A DNA stretch of 64,000 nucleotides from Symsagittifera roscoffensis (GCF_963678635.1 NC_087071.1:8415842-8479841), one strand, 5' to 3'. Shown: positions 46,185 through 58,291, counted from the first letter of the stretch. Made by a program: numbers and translations. The notes: generated by a model from the letters alone, not told the origin.

Positions 46185-46345
46185 GAGCCCACCCGGATTG
46201 ACCAAAAACACTTATCATACAGTTCTCATAAATGGGAAATTTTTTATCATACAATTCCATACAATTCCATACGTACAGAAAATTGTAAGAAATCTGTATA
46301 ATAAACTCTTTTCCATAAATGGAAATTTTTTGACTAACCATTTTG
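46185..46345 (-). mobile_element. TTGACC-family MITE, truncated copy
   Basis: It starts CCACCCGGATTGACCAAAAA and contains ATACAGTTCTCATAAATGGG, ATACAATTCCATACGTACAG and CATAAATGGAAATTTTTTG. It matches the left end of the full-length copy at 58292-59220, but no right end is present. Confidence 0.7.
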
Positions 46346-46499
46346 TAAGCCGTGCAATCTGTGAACAGAAAAAAAACCTGCGAAAAAAAGTTTTCTAGAA
46401 GTTGCAACCTCTGTTTCTTAATTTTCTGCAGGAAATCTTCTCAACTCTTTAGTTAGCTGCAAGGTCCTAATCATAATCCTAAGAGGGAGTACTGGAGAG

Positions 46500-46785
46500 G
46501 AGGTTAAGCCAATACTTACAAAAAAATCGAAATCCTCCAAATTGGTTGAAGGAATTTTCTTTGCCATAACTGATTTGTTAATGTGAGCGAAATTTATCAC
46601 TTGGTACTTTATATGGCGTGTGGGGTGATGATTCTTACAATAAATCTCAAACATTTGTTTAATAAAAGTTTCCATTTTTTCTTCTTACAATTAATTTCTT
46701 TTTACACTATTACTGCTCCATAGACCTTAACAGGCACTCGGAACATTCAGGGCTTTGCCCTAATACGAGCAGTTTTGTATATTTT
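46500..46785 (+). repeat. Single arm of the long-inverted-repeat family
   Basis: It is homologous to the left arm of 6743-8226: CAAATTGGTTGAAGGAA, TGAGCGAAATTTATCACTT, GGCGTGTGGGGTGATGATT, TTACTGCTCCATAGACC and GAACATTCAGGGCTTTGCCC. The other arm is missing. Confidence 0.7.
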
Positions 46786-47395
46786 TAGTGCTGAAATTTG
46801 TTAAACAAAAATCGAATTAGGATGTGAAAGCCAAAACAAAGAAGTTTAATGATAAACAACTGGTTGTTCTGATGTTCTAGATCGACTACAGAAACATTTT
46901 TTAGAAGGCTATACAACTTATAAGTGGAATAATAACGACTGAAAGTGTGTTAATTTGATATGTCACTCAACTATCTCCGATGACTATTCTGTAGCTGTTT
47001 GTCAAAAAATCCATTTTTCGTGTAGAAGTGCATTTTTCTGACACTTGATCTCGTTGGCCTTCACGTTAACTCTAGAAAAATTGTAAAATTTTGAGTAATA
47101 TTTGTATTTTGGCAATACAAACTTTCAATTGGGTCAATTATTTTACTATTTGGAAAAGTCAAGAACGGTATTTTTATACAAGGGCTTAAAAACATACATT
47201 ACTGGAAAAAAAATCTTTTTGAAACTGAAAATAAATCTTTTTGAAACTGTGAAAACTTTCATAATTGTTTACTGTCTAGCGGTCTTGCTGTTCTGATATC
47301 TCTACTTTAAAAAAAATGGCTCAATGGTGATAAACTCTGCAATGTCAGCCAGTGTCCACTCGTTTGGTGTTGACAAAAACGGCGTGTTCGATGCG
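46786..47395. other. AT-rich non-coding stretch
   Basis: Nothing recognisable is seen in this stretch. Confidence 0.4.
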
Positions 47396-48204
47396 CTAAT
47401 TCAAAATTGTCCAACTGCGCTCAAGGGCACCCAAATTACGTTGCTGCCAAGTACTAAATATAAATCTGTAACATCCCCTCCACTTAGTAAACTTACACAA
47501 TGAATTAATATCACAGAAAAAAGTTTTCAACCATCGATTTGAGTTTTCGACCATCGATTTGAGTTTTCGACCATCGATTTGAGTTTTCGACCCTCGGCCA
47601 ACCATCTCCCTTGGCATTTAATTGTTGAGTTTTTCTCCTCCAGATCGGCGTTCACCTTCCATCCTCAGTTTTTGCCCCGTACTCCGTCCGCCCTCTTTTT
47701 CTCTCGAATAATTTGTCTATCATTATCCCTCCGAATCCGAACTTGTGTTCCGCAGTATCTTTATGCGAACTCTTGCGTGATGCCTTTTTTCCGAAACCTG
47801 TCAGTATTGCCTTGAGTAAGAGATCAAACGTAGTTTCCGCGGACGTCTCGCCTTATTATTTCTACTCGCTGGGCTCGTCTCTGCCGGTTCTTTCAAACCC
47901 CGCTTTTCCTCCGGTTCACTTGCAGTCTTCTCCGCCGGTACCGTTCTAATGAAGCCCTCGCCGCAGGTATGATGGTTGTGTTGTTTCGCCGATCCGAAGA
48001 CTTGTTTGATTTTCCCGACGTCATTTCCTCTAATTCGTCCCCCCTTGCAGAGGTTTTCGCCTTGCTCGCTGTTCCCTTATGTTCACGATCCCCCTAACTT
48101 GCTCGTGCCTCGCCCAACATGTCCTCTCTCCTTCGTCCCACATGTCAATAACGTCGGTTCGAAATCCGACCCCGAATTAGAGTCATTGTCCCAGTTCGCC
48201 ATTT
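47396..48204 (-). pseudogene. Purine-rich degraded coding-like DNA, unidentified
   Basis: The composition changes sharply: the + strand is C/T-rich, so the minus strand is purine-rich like many retroelement or acidic-protein coding regions. On the minus strand an ATG at 48204 opens MANWDNDSNSGSDFEP and runs 39 codons. Further on, other frames show long open pieces (for example SAETTFDLLLKAILTGFGK). At least two frame changes would be needed to join them. I do not recognise the family. A dead retroelement ORF or processed pseudogene is the likely explanation. Confidence 0.35.
47524..47597. repeat. 20-bp tandem repeat, 3.6 copies
   Basis: TTTTCGACCATCGATTTGAG is repeated head to tail, the first copy with one substitution and the last running into CCCTCGGCC. 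Confidence 0.9.
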
Positions 48205-48406
48205 GACCGCATTCCAGTTCGGCTTCTCGTTGACGGCTTCACCCCTTCTGGCTTTTCGCGAAGTTCGTTTTCGTTTTTACGCCGCGGTCCTGCCAGTGTT
48301 TGCGGTTCTGGAACATTTGCTGGTAGTTTCTTTTTGGGAGTACCGATTCGCTTATCTATCACGCCGCTTTTGCTAAGTACAGAACTATTATCAAGTGTAA
48401 AAGTTT

Positions 48407-49250
48407 GTTTAGATTATTTTTGATCTTTTCATTCTTAAATCTATACCTCTTGTTTTTATTGTCAGTCCTCCGGAACAACAGTGCCGTCCTTCTGCTTGGC
48501 ATTTCAGTTGAGCTTTTGGTATAAACCAGTTAGCAGTCGGCGCCCATTTCACTCCATTTTGGTTCACTAGCTGCACTTGTGTGAGCTTCTGCGTGTCGTT
48601 TAAGTGTTCCGTATTCCTCTTCGGACTGTTCAATCCAGTTGGTCCCAGCAGGTATTTGACTCAATACTTTGTCTCAATTAAAGTCTTTTTAGTGACGATT
48701 TTTTCGTCAGTTTCTTTAGCACTGTGATATTCCCGACTGTGATGAGCTTTGAATGGCGAAAATATTTGAGTGGCGTTAGAAGTATAACTAAGGGCGCTAG
48801 GAGCGTGTTCCAGTTAATTTTTGAAATAACGTGACCCTCCTTCTTTGCGTACAAAATAAAAAAAATTTCAAGCTACCGATTTGTGGCTCTGTGAACATTT
48901 ACCGATGAGTATAATTTTCGATTCCTTCAGTGTTGGTAAATGCCTTAACAGCCTTTGACTTTAAGCTATCCTGTGGTCCATATTAAGTTTCTATGGTAGC
49001 CCATGACTTATTGTGTATTATTCGATGAAATTTAGAGCCTGATCTGATTTATGTTTTTACAGATCATAGCCGAGGGCCAGCGCGAGATTCTATCCACAGC
49101 TTTTTGAACTTATTTTTCCGATTCTTTCAAGTATTAAATCGAGCCCCAAAATTCAGTCAAGATGTAGGCTTTCGTTAGGTTCTCTTGATTCATTAGGCTC
49201 CTTTGGGTTCTCGTGTCTCCCTTGTAGTTAGCTTCTATCAAATTATACTC
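48407..49250. repeat. 849-bp tandem duplication, copy 1
   Basis: From TTGATCTTTTCATTCTTAAA (48420) onward this sequence matches 49256-50100 with an offset of 849 bp and a few per cent difference. It contains an open minus-strand frame in both copies (about 74 codons, starting MNSPKRN), without a known domain, and the + strand word AGTTGGTCCCAGCAGGTA. Confidence 0.9.
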
Positions 49251-49255
49251 TATTT

Positions 49256-50100
49256 GTTTAGATTCTATTTGATCTTTTCATTCTTAATTCTATACCTCTT
49301 TTTTTTATCGTCAGTCCTCCGGAACAACAACGCCGTCCTTCTGCTTGGCCTTTTAGTTGAGCTTTCGGTATAAGCCAGTTAGCAGTGGGCGCACATTTCA
49401 CTCCATTTTGGTTCACTAGTTGCACTTGTGTGAGCTTCTGCGTGTCGTTAAAGTGTTCCATATTCCTCTTCGGACTGTTCAATCCAGTTGGTCCCAGCAG
49501 GTATTTGACTCAATACTTTGTCTCAATTAAAGTTTTTGTAGTGACAATTTTTTCGTCAGTTTCCTTAGCACTGTGTTAGCCTCCCGACTGTGATGAGCTT
49601 TGAATGGCAAAATTATTTGAGTGGCGTTAGAAGTATAACTAAGGGCTTTAAGTGCGCGTTCCAATTAGTTTTTGAAATAACGTGACCCTCCTTCTTTGCG
49701 TACAAAATATAAAATTTTTCAAGCTACCGATTTGTGGCTCTGTGAACATTTACCGATGAGTATAATTTTCGATTCCTTCAGTGTTGGTAAATGCCTTAAC
49801 AGCCTTTGACTTTAAGCTATCCTGTGGTCCATATTAAGTTTCTATGGTAGCCCATGACTTATTGTGTATTATTCGATGAAATTTAGAGCCTGATCTGATT
49901 TATGTTTTTACAGATCATAGCCGAGGGCCAGCGCGAGATTCTATCCACAGCTTTTTGAACTTATTTTTCCGATTCTTTCAAGTATTAAATCGAGCCCCAA
50001 AATTCAGTCAAGATGTAGGCTTTCGTTAGGTTCTCTTGATTCATTAGGCTCCTTTGGGTTCTCGTGTCTCCCTTGCAGTTAGCTTCTATCAAATTATACT
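49256..50100. repeat. 849-bp tandem duplication, copy 2
   Basis: It is homologous to copy 1 up to TTCTATCAAATTATACT, after which the sequence diverges. The second half of the two copies is nearly identical, the first half more different, which suggests partial gene conversion or a recent exchange. Confidence 0.9.
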
Positions 50101-50675
50101 TGAAAAACTCAGGCAGGCATTCGGCTTTCTTGACAACCTTGCACTCACGCAGAATGACGCACCGTACCAAATTGTTAGGTTACGACGACGCAATTGAGAT
50201 CACAGAATGGTATACACGTCATTGTTTCCGGATGTTAGCGCCTCTAATTTTGCGTCCACAACTCCTGTCTCCGAGTTGCTCCCGCTTGTGATATCTGGAT
50301 ATCGAGAGATTTTTGTTAAGTTTCTTAGAATCAAAAAATTCTCACGAAAGTTGTTTGAAGAAAACGGAAAAAATATTATTTGACGTGACGCACTTAATTC
50401 TCAAACTGTAATTGCTGCAGCTACTATCGTGTTTTTCCGGTCATTGCACCCTAATATTCAAAAAACTGCGCTTTGTTATTGTTTGAATTTTTAGCGCAAA
50501 GTTTGCAGCCCTCATCGGGGTCTTTTAGTCTTTTAGTCTTTTAGTTCAACAAACATCCTTTTGGCTGAAACATCCTTTCTATTGGTTAGGGTAGTATTAA
50601 AATTTAAAACCGGAATTTTTGCGATTGAAGTAACCGAGAGCCTTGTGGATAGATTCAATTTTTGCAACAGTAACA
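50101..50675. other. Unique non-coding stretch
   Basis: No feature is recognised apart from the small direct repeat TCTTTTAGTCTTTTAGT near 50520-50545. Confidence 0.4.
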
Positions 50676-50946
50676 CTACCCGGGTCGAGATCCCGCTCAA
50701 AAACCGCTCAAGATTTGAGCGGTTTGAGCGGTTTTCCAGCAAGATTTGAGCGGTTTGAGCGGTTTTCCCAGCAAGATTTGAGCGGTTTGGGCGGTTTTTT
50801 TGGAAAAACCGCTCAAACCGCTCAAATCTTGCTTAAAAAACCGCTCAAAAACCGCTCATTTCTTGCGGTGATTTTTGAACGGTTTTTCAAGCAAGATTTG
50901 AGCGGTTTTTGAGCGGTTTTTGAGCGGTCTTCCCGGGTCGAGGTCC
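50676..50946. repeat. GAGCGGTTT palindromic cluster, copy 2
   Basis: Alternating GAGCGGTTT and AAACCGCTC words are bounded by the direct repeat CCCGGGTCGAGATCCC at the left and CCCGGGTCGAGGTCCC at the right. The cluster has high potential to form hairpins. Confidence 0.85.
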
Positions 50947-51364
50947 CAAACTCATGTCCATATTTTCGCGACAAATCTTTGGCATTTCCAGACTTTCCAG
51001 ACCAAAATTAGGCATGTCTAGGCTTTGGCGACCAAAACATGGCATTTCCAGACTTTTGCGACCATGATGATCCGTTGCGACTATCGCGCCGAAGCAGAGG
51101 TCTAATGTAACTTTTTTTATGCATTATTGCTTTTAGCCTGGCATCAAGTTGCTGTAGTTCTAGAAAAAATTATGTCGCGCTGTGCTAGAGTGGGCTGCAT
51201 GCGATTGCTCGCCTATCAAGTCTTTCTTTTTTTTCAGTCCGCTGAAAATTTTTAAAAATTTTGGAACGTTAAAAAAATTGCTCGACGGTTTTGTTAGAGA
51301 ATCTTCCATGCCCGCTGTCTTCTCGAGAAGGGATACCAATTTGAGAGTGTTCGCCTCTTTCGAA

Positions 51365-51975
51365 GCAAGATTTGAGCGGTTTTTTAGACGATTGCGCTCA
51401 AAATCGTGCTTCAAAATGAGCGGTTTGAGCGGTTTTTGAACGGTTTATCTATAAAAACCGCTCAAAAACCGCGCAAAATTTTAGCGGTTTGAGCGGTTTT
51501 TTTAGACAATTACGCTCAAAATCTTGCTTCGAAATGAGCGGTTTGAGCGGTTTTTGAACGGTTTATCTAAAGAAACCACTCAAAAACCGCGCAAGATTTG
51601 AACGGTTTTGAGCGGTTTATTTAAAAAAACCACTCAAAAACCGCGCAAGATTTGAACGGTTTTGAGCGGTTTATCTAAAAAAACCGCTCAAAAACCGCGC
51701 AAGGTTTGAGCGGTTTTTGAGCGGTTTATCTAGAAAAACCGCTCAAAAACCGCGCAAGATTTGAACGGTTTTTGAGCGGTTTTTCTAGATAAACCGCTCA
51801 AAAACCACTCAAATCTTGCGCGGTTTGGGCTGTTTTTTTTTGAAAAAACCGCTCAAACCGCTCAAATCTTGCTTAAAAAACCGCTCAAAAACCGCTCATT
51901 TCTTGCGGTGATTTTTGAACGGTTTTTCAAGCAAGATTTGAGCGGTTTTTGAGCGGTTTTTGAGCGGTCTTCCCG
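51365..51975. repeat. GAGCGGTTT palindromic cluster, copy 3
   Basis: Many alternating GAGCGGTTTTTGAGCGG and complementary words, separated by TTATCTA or GCAAGATTTGA. It is the longest complete cluster in the window. Confidence 0.85.
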
Positions 51976-52414
51976 GGTCGAGGTCCCAAACTCATGTCCA
52001 TACTTTCGCGACAAATCTTTTGCATTTCCAGACTTTCCAGACCAAAATTAGGCATGTCCAGGCTTTGGCGACCAAAACATGGCATTTCCAGACTTTTGCG
52101 ACCGTGATGATCCGTTGCGACTATCGCGCCGAAGCAGAGGTCTAATGTAACTTTTTTTATGCATTATTGCTTTTAGCCTGGCATCAAGTTGCTGTAGTTC
52201 TAGAAAAAATTATGTCGCGCTGTGCTAGAGTGGGCTGCATGCGATTGCTCGCCTATCAAGTTCTTTCTTTTTTTTCAGTCCGCTGAAAATTTTTAAAAAT
52301 TTTGGAACGTTAAAAAAATTGCTCGACGGTTTTGTTAGAGAATCTTCCATGCCCGCTGTCTTCTCGAGAAGGGATACCAATTTGAGAGTGTTCGCCTCTT
52401 TCGAAGCAAGATTT

Positions 52415-52768
52415 GAGCGGTTTTTTTAGACGATTGCGCTCAAAATCGTGCTTCAAAATGAGCGGTTTGAGCGGTTTTTGAACGGTTTATCTATAAAAAA
52501 CCGCTCAAAAACCGCGCAAGATTTTAGCGGTTTGAGCGGTTTTTTTAGACAATTACGCTCAAAATCTTGCTTAGAAATGAGCGGTTTGAGCGGTTTTTGA
52601 ACGGTTTATCTAAAAAAAACCACTCAAAAACCGAGCAAGATTTGAACGGTTTTGAGCGGTTTATTTAAAAAAACCACTCAAAAACCGCGCAAGATTTGAA
52701 CGGTTTTGAGCGGTTTATCTAAAAAAACCGCTCAAAAAACCGCGCAAGGTTTGAGCGGTTTTTGAGCG
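52415..52768. repeat. GAGCGGTTT palindromic cluster, copy 4 (cut by gap)
   Basis: It parallels the start of the cluster at 51365 and runs directly into the run of Ns. Confidence 0.85.
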
Positions 52769-52968
52769 NNNNNNNNNNNNNNNNNNNNNNNNNNNNNNNN
52801 NNNNNNNNNNNNNNNNNNNNNNNNNNNNNNNNNNNNNNNNNNNNNNNNNNNNNNNNNNNNNNNNNNNNNNNNNNNNNNNNNNNNNNNNNNNNNNNNNNNN
52901 NNNNNNNNNNNNNNNNNNNNNNNNNNNNNNNNNNNNNNNNNNNNNNNNNNNNNNNNNNNNNNNNNNNN
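52769..52968. other. Assembly gap, exactly 200 N
   Basis: Exactly 200 Ns, a round placeholder size, begin inside a palindromic tandem repeat. The true length is unknown and the repeat may be collapsed here. Confidence 0.98.
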
Positions 52969-54971
52969 TGCTTGTTTTCTGAGGATGAGACAGCAGTAAC
53001 CAACCCGGAAAAATTACAAGAAAAAAGGCGTGTACAAATTTCAAACCAGGAGCACAGCAACTGTTTTCAGTAAAACAACTCGTCATCGATAAAACAACTC
53101 GTTAGAGCTGAAATAATCGTTGAAGCATGTAAAATTACAGTTCCAACGAAAGTACCCAAAAATTTGTGCGTTTTATCAAATGACCCATTTCCCAGCATTA
53201 ACTGTCTACTAAATTTCTCTCTTACTTGTTTTACGTGTCAGTGGGTAGACTCCTCCCGTTTTTTCACGACTAAACCAACGTCTTTTCAACTAACTTTACG
53301 TGTCCCTTTTTAAAACTAAACCAATGCATAAAAAATTAGTACTCAATATCTGGATTTTTTCCTAAATCTGCATTTCTTTTAAAAATTATTAAATAAAAAC
53401 TTTCTGAAAGTTGTTTTTCTTTAAAAAAATTCAAAACCTTGCCGTCACAAGCACAAAAAGTAGCAGGCAGATTAACTATTTGTACAGTCACTTCAAAAAA
53501 ATAAAAAAAATCTGATCCTTAAGCTCCTTCCGGAAAGCTTCATGATTGAACTTATTTTTAAAATTAAAATAAACTCAATTTGAAAAAAAACTGGTGACTA
53601 ATTTTCTAAATCTGATTAAAAACCTAGCAACCTGACATTGTTTGCATCCTATTTCAAAAATTGATTTTTAAGTTTTTTTTTGTGAATCAGTTCCAGTTAG
53701 CTTTTTAAAATCAATGGAAAATAAAAAATGTAACGATGGAAACTACAAAACTATTGGAAAGTGTTAATGAATGTTTCCAATGGAAAATGTTACAAAAAAT
53801 CGTTAAACTCTTTTGCAAATCTTCTATGATTGAACTTTTTTGTCAGTAATTTCATTTCGAGAAAACTAGATTAAAGGCTTTTTTAAGTCCGTTGAAAAAC
53901 CTAAAAAGTCATTTGTGAAAAAAAAATTCATGTGTTTTTGAAAAAAATGAGCCTTCTTGTTTCTTAAGGAGGTAAAATGTCTTTAATTTAATATAAGAGC
54001 ACCAATGATCTTAAAAGCAACCAATATAAACTAAATTACATTGAGGGCGTTGAGGGGTGTTGCAGGGGCGCAAAAAGTGTTTTTTTTTCAAAAATAGGGC
54101 CTTTTTTTGGTGCGTCGGGATCTGTTTGGTCGACCTAACAAAATCGAGAAAATGGTTTCAAAATTTTTGAAAGTCCGTCACAAGAAAAACTGCTTATAAA
54201 CTGTTTTGATTCTGTGTACAATTTTTTATGAAGTCAATGTCAACTCGACAGCACAATCAAATGATGGGCGCAAATTAGTTGCGGCCTTAGGGAGGGGCTG
54301 GGTGGGAAGCGGAGTCTTGATACTTTTATAAGACATCCATTTTTGGCTGAGAGGCCTTCAAATTGTTCTAAAGGCGTCCTAGACGCCTATATAAACTAAT
54401 TCTGAGGGAAGCTGCAATGCGAAAAACTGCAATTATTTGGCAAAAAAATCCGAAAAATGCTTAAAACCTTTTCTTGGCCTCTTTTTTTTAAAACATTCGG
54501 TCAGCAAATCTGGTCAAAAAAAGAATTTCATAATTATGTGTGAGTTAACAGCCGATATGTTGGAACGATATCACATCCTAGGGTTACTTTTTCTCTTTCT
54601 GAAACGCTCAATGTGGACCCGGATCCCCCATTTTTATTGCGAAAATTTTTTCAAAGGTTTATTTTCTTGGATTTTTTTTCTACGTTTAACGACACAATCT
54701 TTTGTTCTAAAAGCAAACCAAAATGCCAATAACACAAACTTTAAATGTATAAGGGTTAGGGTGAGCTCAAAACTGCAAGTTTTTGAACAAAATTATACAG
54801 GAAATGCTCAATCGGTCATTTTGCTGTAATATTCTGTCCGCTTGTTTTTGAAGTGAACTTTTTTGTGAAATTTTACTGATATTTTCTACTGTGTACTCTA
54901 ATGCAAAAAAAAATTCCTAAATCGACAGAAATTATTCTAATTTTTGATTTAAAAGGACGTGTGGGGCTCAC
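52969..54971. other. AT-rich non-coding stretch
   Basis: No exon with supporting splice sites or domain is seen. A 130-codon + strand frame at 54437-54829 has no recognisable pattern and an AT-driven composition. Missing FN3 exons between 55 kb and 43 kb could have been lost in the gap. Confidence 0.4.
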
Positions 54972-55173
54972 TTGAGGTACTGTAGGACAGGATACGCTTG
55001 GTTGTGAAGGGTGGGGAGCTGCCAGTGAACCGTGAGAGAGTTCTGCGTCTCAGGCGTCGTTTTTCGGATCCACAGACAATCGTCGGCAAGGGGTTCCCGG
55101 AGAGAACAGCCTCGGATGTTAGGCTCCCCCTCACCATGTACCCAGTCCAGCCCTCGGCTCCAACTTGCAGTTC
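54972..55173 (-). CDS. FN3-domain exon, 5' of the main chain
   Basis: The acceptor is CATTTTTTCTAG|GAACTG and the donor CTCAA|GTGAGC, both strong. Two frames are open. The one used here (incoming phase 1, outgoing phase 2) reads CLWIRKTTPETQNSLTVHW then QLPTLHNQAYPVLQYL, a convincing first half of an FN3 domain; its stop lies just past the donor. The alternative frame reads ELQVGAEGWTGYMVRG and stays open but becomes Arg/Ser-rich. The phase-2 end does not match the phase-0 start of 42833-43179, so at least one exon is missing between them. Confidence 0.65.
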
Positions 55174-58100
55174 CTAGAAAAAATGAGACGATCAGCTTGA
55201 AGTCTTTTTTTTTAATCTATAGGTTTATTGCAGTTCAGTTTTGATACAGCAGTTTGCAGTTCAAATGCTCAGTTTTGATAACAGCTCAGGGCACTTCAAT
55301 TTATTTTCAAAAACAAAGTAACGATGCTCGATTTACTTTTTTTCTGAATAATTACTCTCCTTTTTCTACGACATATGCAGCAAAATTTTATATTGAACCA
55401 GCGAGCCCAAAAACACGTCTGCAATAATGAAGTTTATCTGAAGCAGGGCGGACGTAAAGGGCAGGGCGGTATTTCCGAAGGGTCTCCCCTTTGGTACTCT
55501 TTTAAAACTTGGCTGACCGATCCTTATTTTTCTAAAGCAATTTCGGCTCCAATATATCAACTTGACTGCGCAAACACGGTTTATATAGTTATTTAAGAAA
55601 GCTTAGACAACCAATTTGGCTGATTTTTACAAAATCGGCAAAATATTAAAAGTTGGTCGGCAAAAAATTTCGCCATTTAGATTCAATTGTCAGAAAGTTT
55701 TAATTAATGAAAAATAATTTTAAAAAATCTCAACAAAATTATAAAATTACAGATCACTAATTATTTCATATAAGCAAATCGCAAATGTAATTTCGGTTTA
55801 TGGGTTTCAAAATATTTTTTTCCGATTGGCTCAAAGAGATTTATTTTGTTTCCCTAACAAGCAAATTTATCTTGCCAAACCAGGTTAGAGGGAGATTTTT
55901 CTTTTGCGCCCTAAATTTTAGAATAATTTACAAAATTGAGAAAAAAGTACATGTATGGTACATGTTTGTTCTGGAGATTTTTTAAAAACAAGTCAGTGCT
56001 GAATTAGTGAATGACGATTGAAAAGTAAGTTAAAAAGCTTAGTCTGAAAAAGGAATAATTCAAACCAGATCTTCTCAACAATGAGAGAAAAATTTTAAGA
56101 TTTTTTTTGGAAATGAAATCACAGTTTAGGGCTTCATTATGATGCTACACATGGTCCCCTATGAGTTTTTACTGAGTTTGGCATATTGCAAAAATGAAAA
56201 CAAAGTGCTTCAGTTTCTTCTCATTTTTGGAGGGGGAGAGGGGTGGGGGTTGTCGGAACAAAACGCGGGGAGGAAAATCAAATAAAATTTCCGACATCGC
56301 TTGTGGAACAAACAATCAAAAATCAATGGTTTTAGATTATTATGATTTTTTGTTGTAAATTCTCTGAACTTTAAAAGATTTATTTCTGTAAACTTCTCAA
56401 AATCGTCGCGCAATTTGGTTTCAAGCTCGGCAAAGGCTTTTTTGTTGGCTTTTTTAATCATTTTTTGCATCGTTTAATCATGCTTTCATACTATACTTGA
56501 ACAGTTTCAGAGCCAAAACACAAATATCTTTTCGTAGAAACTCGTTTAAAAAGACAATGCTAGATTTCATGAGTTTTGTCGACGTTTTTCTTCCTGGCGT
56601 GAGGAGAAAAACCAAACATTTCAAATACTGATTACTTTTTTAAACTGATTGCAGTCTTCTTGTTAATTGAAAGACAACAACTAGACCACGTTCACTCATT
56701 TCCGCTGCTAAAAAGTGCCTTCCATCTTCTTTTAGTAAACTTTCTTTCTCCCACGAAACTGTGAACTGAAAATCAACTTTTGTCAAATGGTTTTTCTTGG
56801 CACTGAGAATAAATTCCCAGTTCTTATGAACAATTGATCACAAGTAAAGGAATCTGGTATCTTACTCGAACCCATTCGAACTATAAGTGTCATATCTGAT
56901 TTTAGGCTGGAAAAAACTACAAGAAATCATAAGACTAAAAATTGTTTTCTTCGTCGTTGGCACAATAAGCTCGAAAATCGAACTTTACAGAAAAGAGTGA
57001 ATTCTGTATTAATACCTAAAAAAGGAGGTCAGCTTCTGCGATTTTTATAGAAACGGAGAAGTTATGCTTGACAACATAAATAACAGGTAATTTGTTTCCT
57101 GTCTAGTTGAACTAAAAAAAACGATCACTGGTGTTTTGTTTACTTTCCAAGAAAAACAGACAGAACTGGTTCGATTCGCACATGCTCTGCAACTTTAGAG
57201 ATAAGGTCTTGCAAGATGGCCAAAGCTTATAAAACCTGAAAAAATTAAAAACCGGTTTCTGGCAGATTAACTAAAAAGTAGGATTTTTGGCAGCATAATT
57301 AAGCTAACTATCAGAATTTATGTTACAAATTAAGAACAGAAGGTATGGGCTCTTTTTTACTTACCCCACCAATTCACCAATCAAATTTTCTAATTTTATA
57401 CAGTCCTGGCTCATAAAAAAAGTTGAAACTCAAAGTTGGGAAAAGCGGAAAAGAGCCCATGTTTGTTGTTTCCCCATATCCCAAACATCCAAAAAAATTT
57501 ACAAAAAGATACGTTTCTAAAAAAGCAAAGTTTTGGTCAGCTTCAAATTCAAAAAACAGACAGTTTCATTTTAATAGATATTTTCAGTAAAATTAAAATT
57601 AATATTTAAAAGTCATTTTGACTCTGTTTGTGACTCAAATGATTATTGACCCAATGGGTTACTGCATCAAGCTAGCATGTACTTTTTGTGACAGTGTCTT
57701 TTACCTATTTACAATTTATATACAAATTAATGTTGAGTAACGGCCTAGTGGAATCCTGTTGCTCGAACAACACTAGCATTCTAGCATCGAAAAACTAGCA
57801 TCCTCAGAACAATTTTTTTCAAACGAAAATTTGAGCATTCCAACATGCTATTAAAACAGTTCACAAACTTTTTCTTTGTTGAATATTTGAAGAGACTATT
57901 CGCCAAGTTTTAAATATGGTACCACTTTGTTTCCTAAAAGTTCACAGTGTTCCAAAATACGAATGACTAGGTCCAGAGAATATACTATCTGCATTTTAAT
58001 CCTTGTGTAACATTTACTTGTCAAAGTCTGGTTAATGTCAAGACTAACAAATTTTAAAATATTTTGTCTTCAAACAAACTCATTCGTAAAATTATTGAAA

Positions 58101-58291
58101 AAACGTCAGAAGATAATTTGGCCCTTTTTTTGCAATCAATTTACGAGACTATACAATGAAAAATTACAGTTTTGATTATGTTGAATCTTAGAATTGATCT
58201 GTAAAAAGTATTCGTAAACCAGCTTATTTCGTCTCTCCAACTTTACGTAAGGTTATCCAGGGCAACTCTTAGAAGAGTTTTTGACTCGTGC
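55174..58291. other. AT-rich DNA with two weak exon candidates
   Basis: Apart from the candidate at 56650-56765, a lysine-rich minus-strand frame at about 56290-56470 (start MQKMIKKANKKAFAELETKL) looks mildly coding, with an amphipathic helical pattern, but has no clear splice sites. Nothing else is recognised. Confidence 0.35.
56650..56765 (-). CDS. Weak candidate exon
   Basis: GTTGATTTTCAG|TTCACA is a good acceptor, followed in phase 0 by FTVSWEKESLLKEDGRHFL and AAEMSERGLVVVFQL, which reads like real protein. No convincing donor is seen before the stop. It lies between the PAN exon and the FN3 exon at 55 kb and could belong to the same gene. Confidence 0.3.

Larger units (their letters stand above)
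50800..52768. repeat. 1040-bp tandem duplication ending at the gap
   Basis: GAGGTCCCAAACTCATGTCC occurs at about 50939 and 51979, an offset of 1040 bp, and the following 460 bp are nearly identical (CAGACTTTCCAGACCAAAAT, GAGTGGGCTGCATGCGATTG, GAGAAGGGATACCAATTTGA). Each unit is one GAGCGGTTT cluster plus one unique 450-bp segment. Copy 2 is cut by the N run. Confidence 0.92.

Noticed and set aside
54437-54829. 130-codon + strand open frame as a gene
   Set aside because: No domain, AT-driven residue composition, no supporting splice sites or neighbours.
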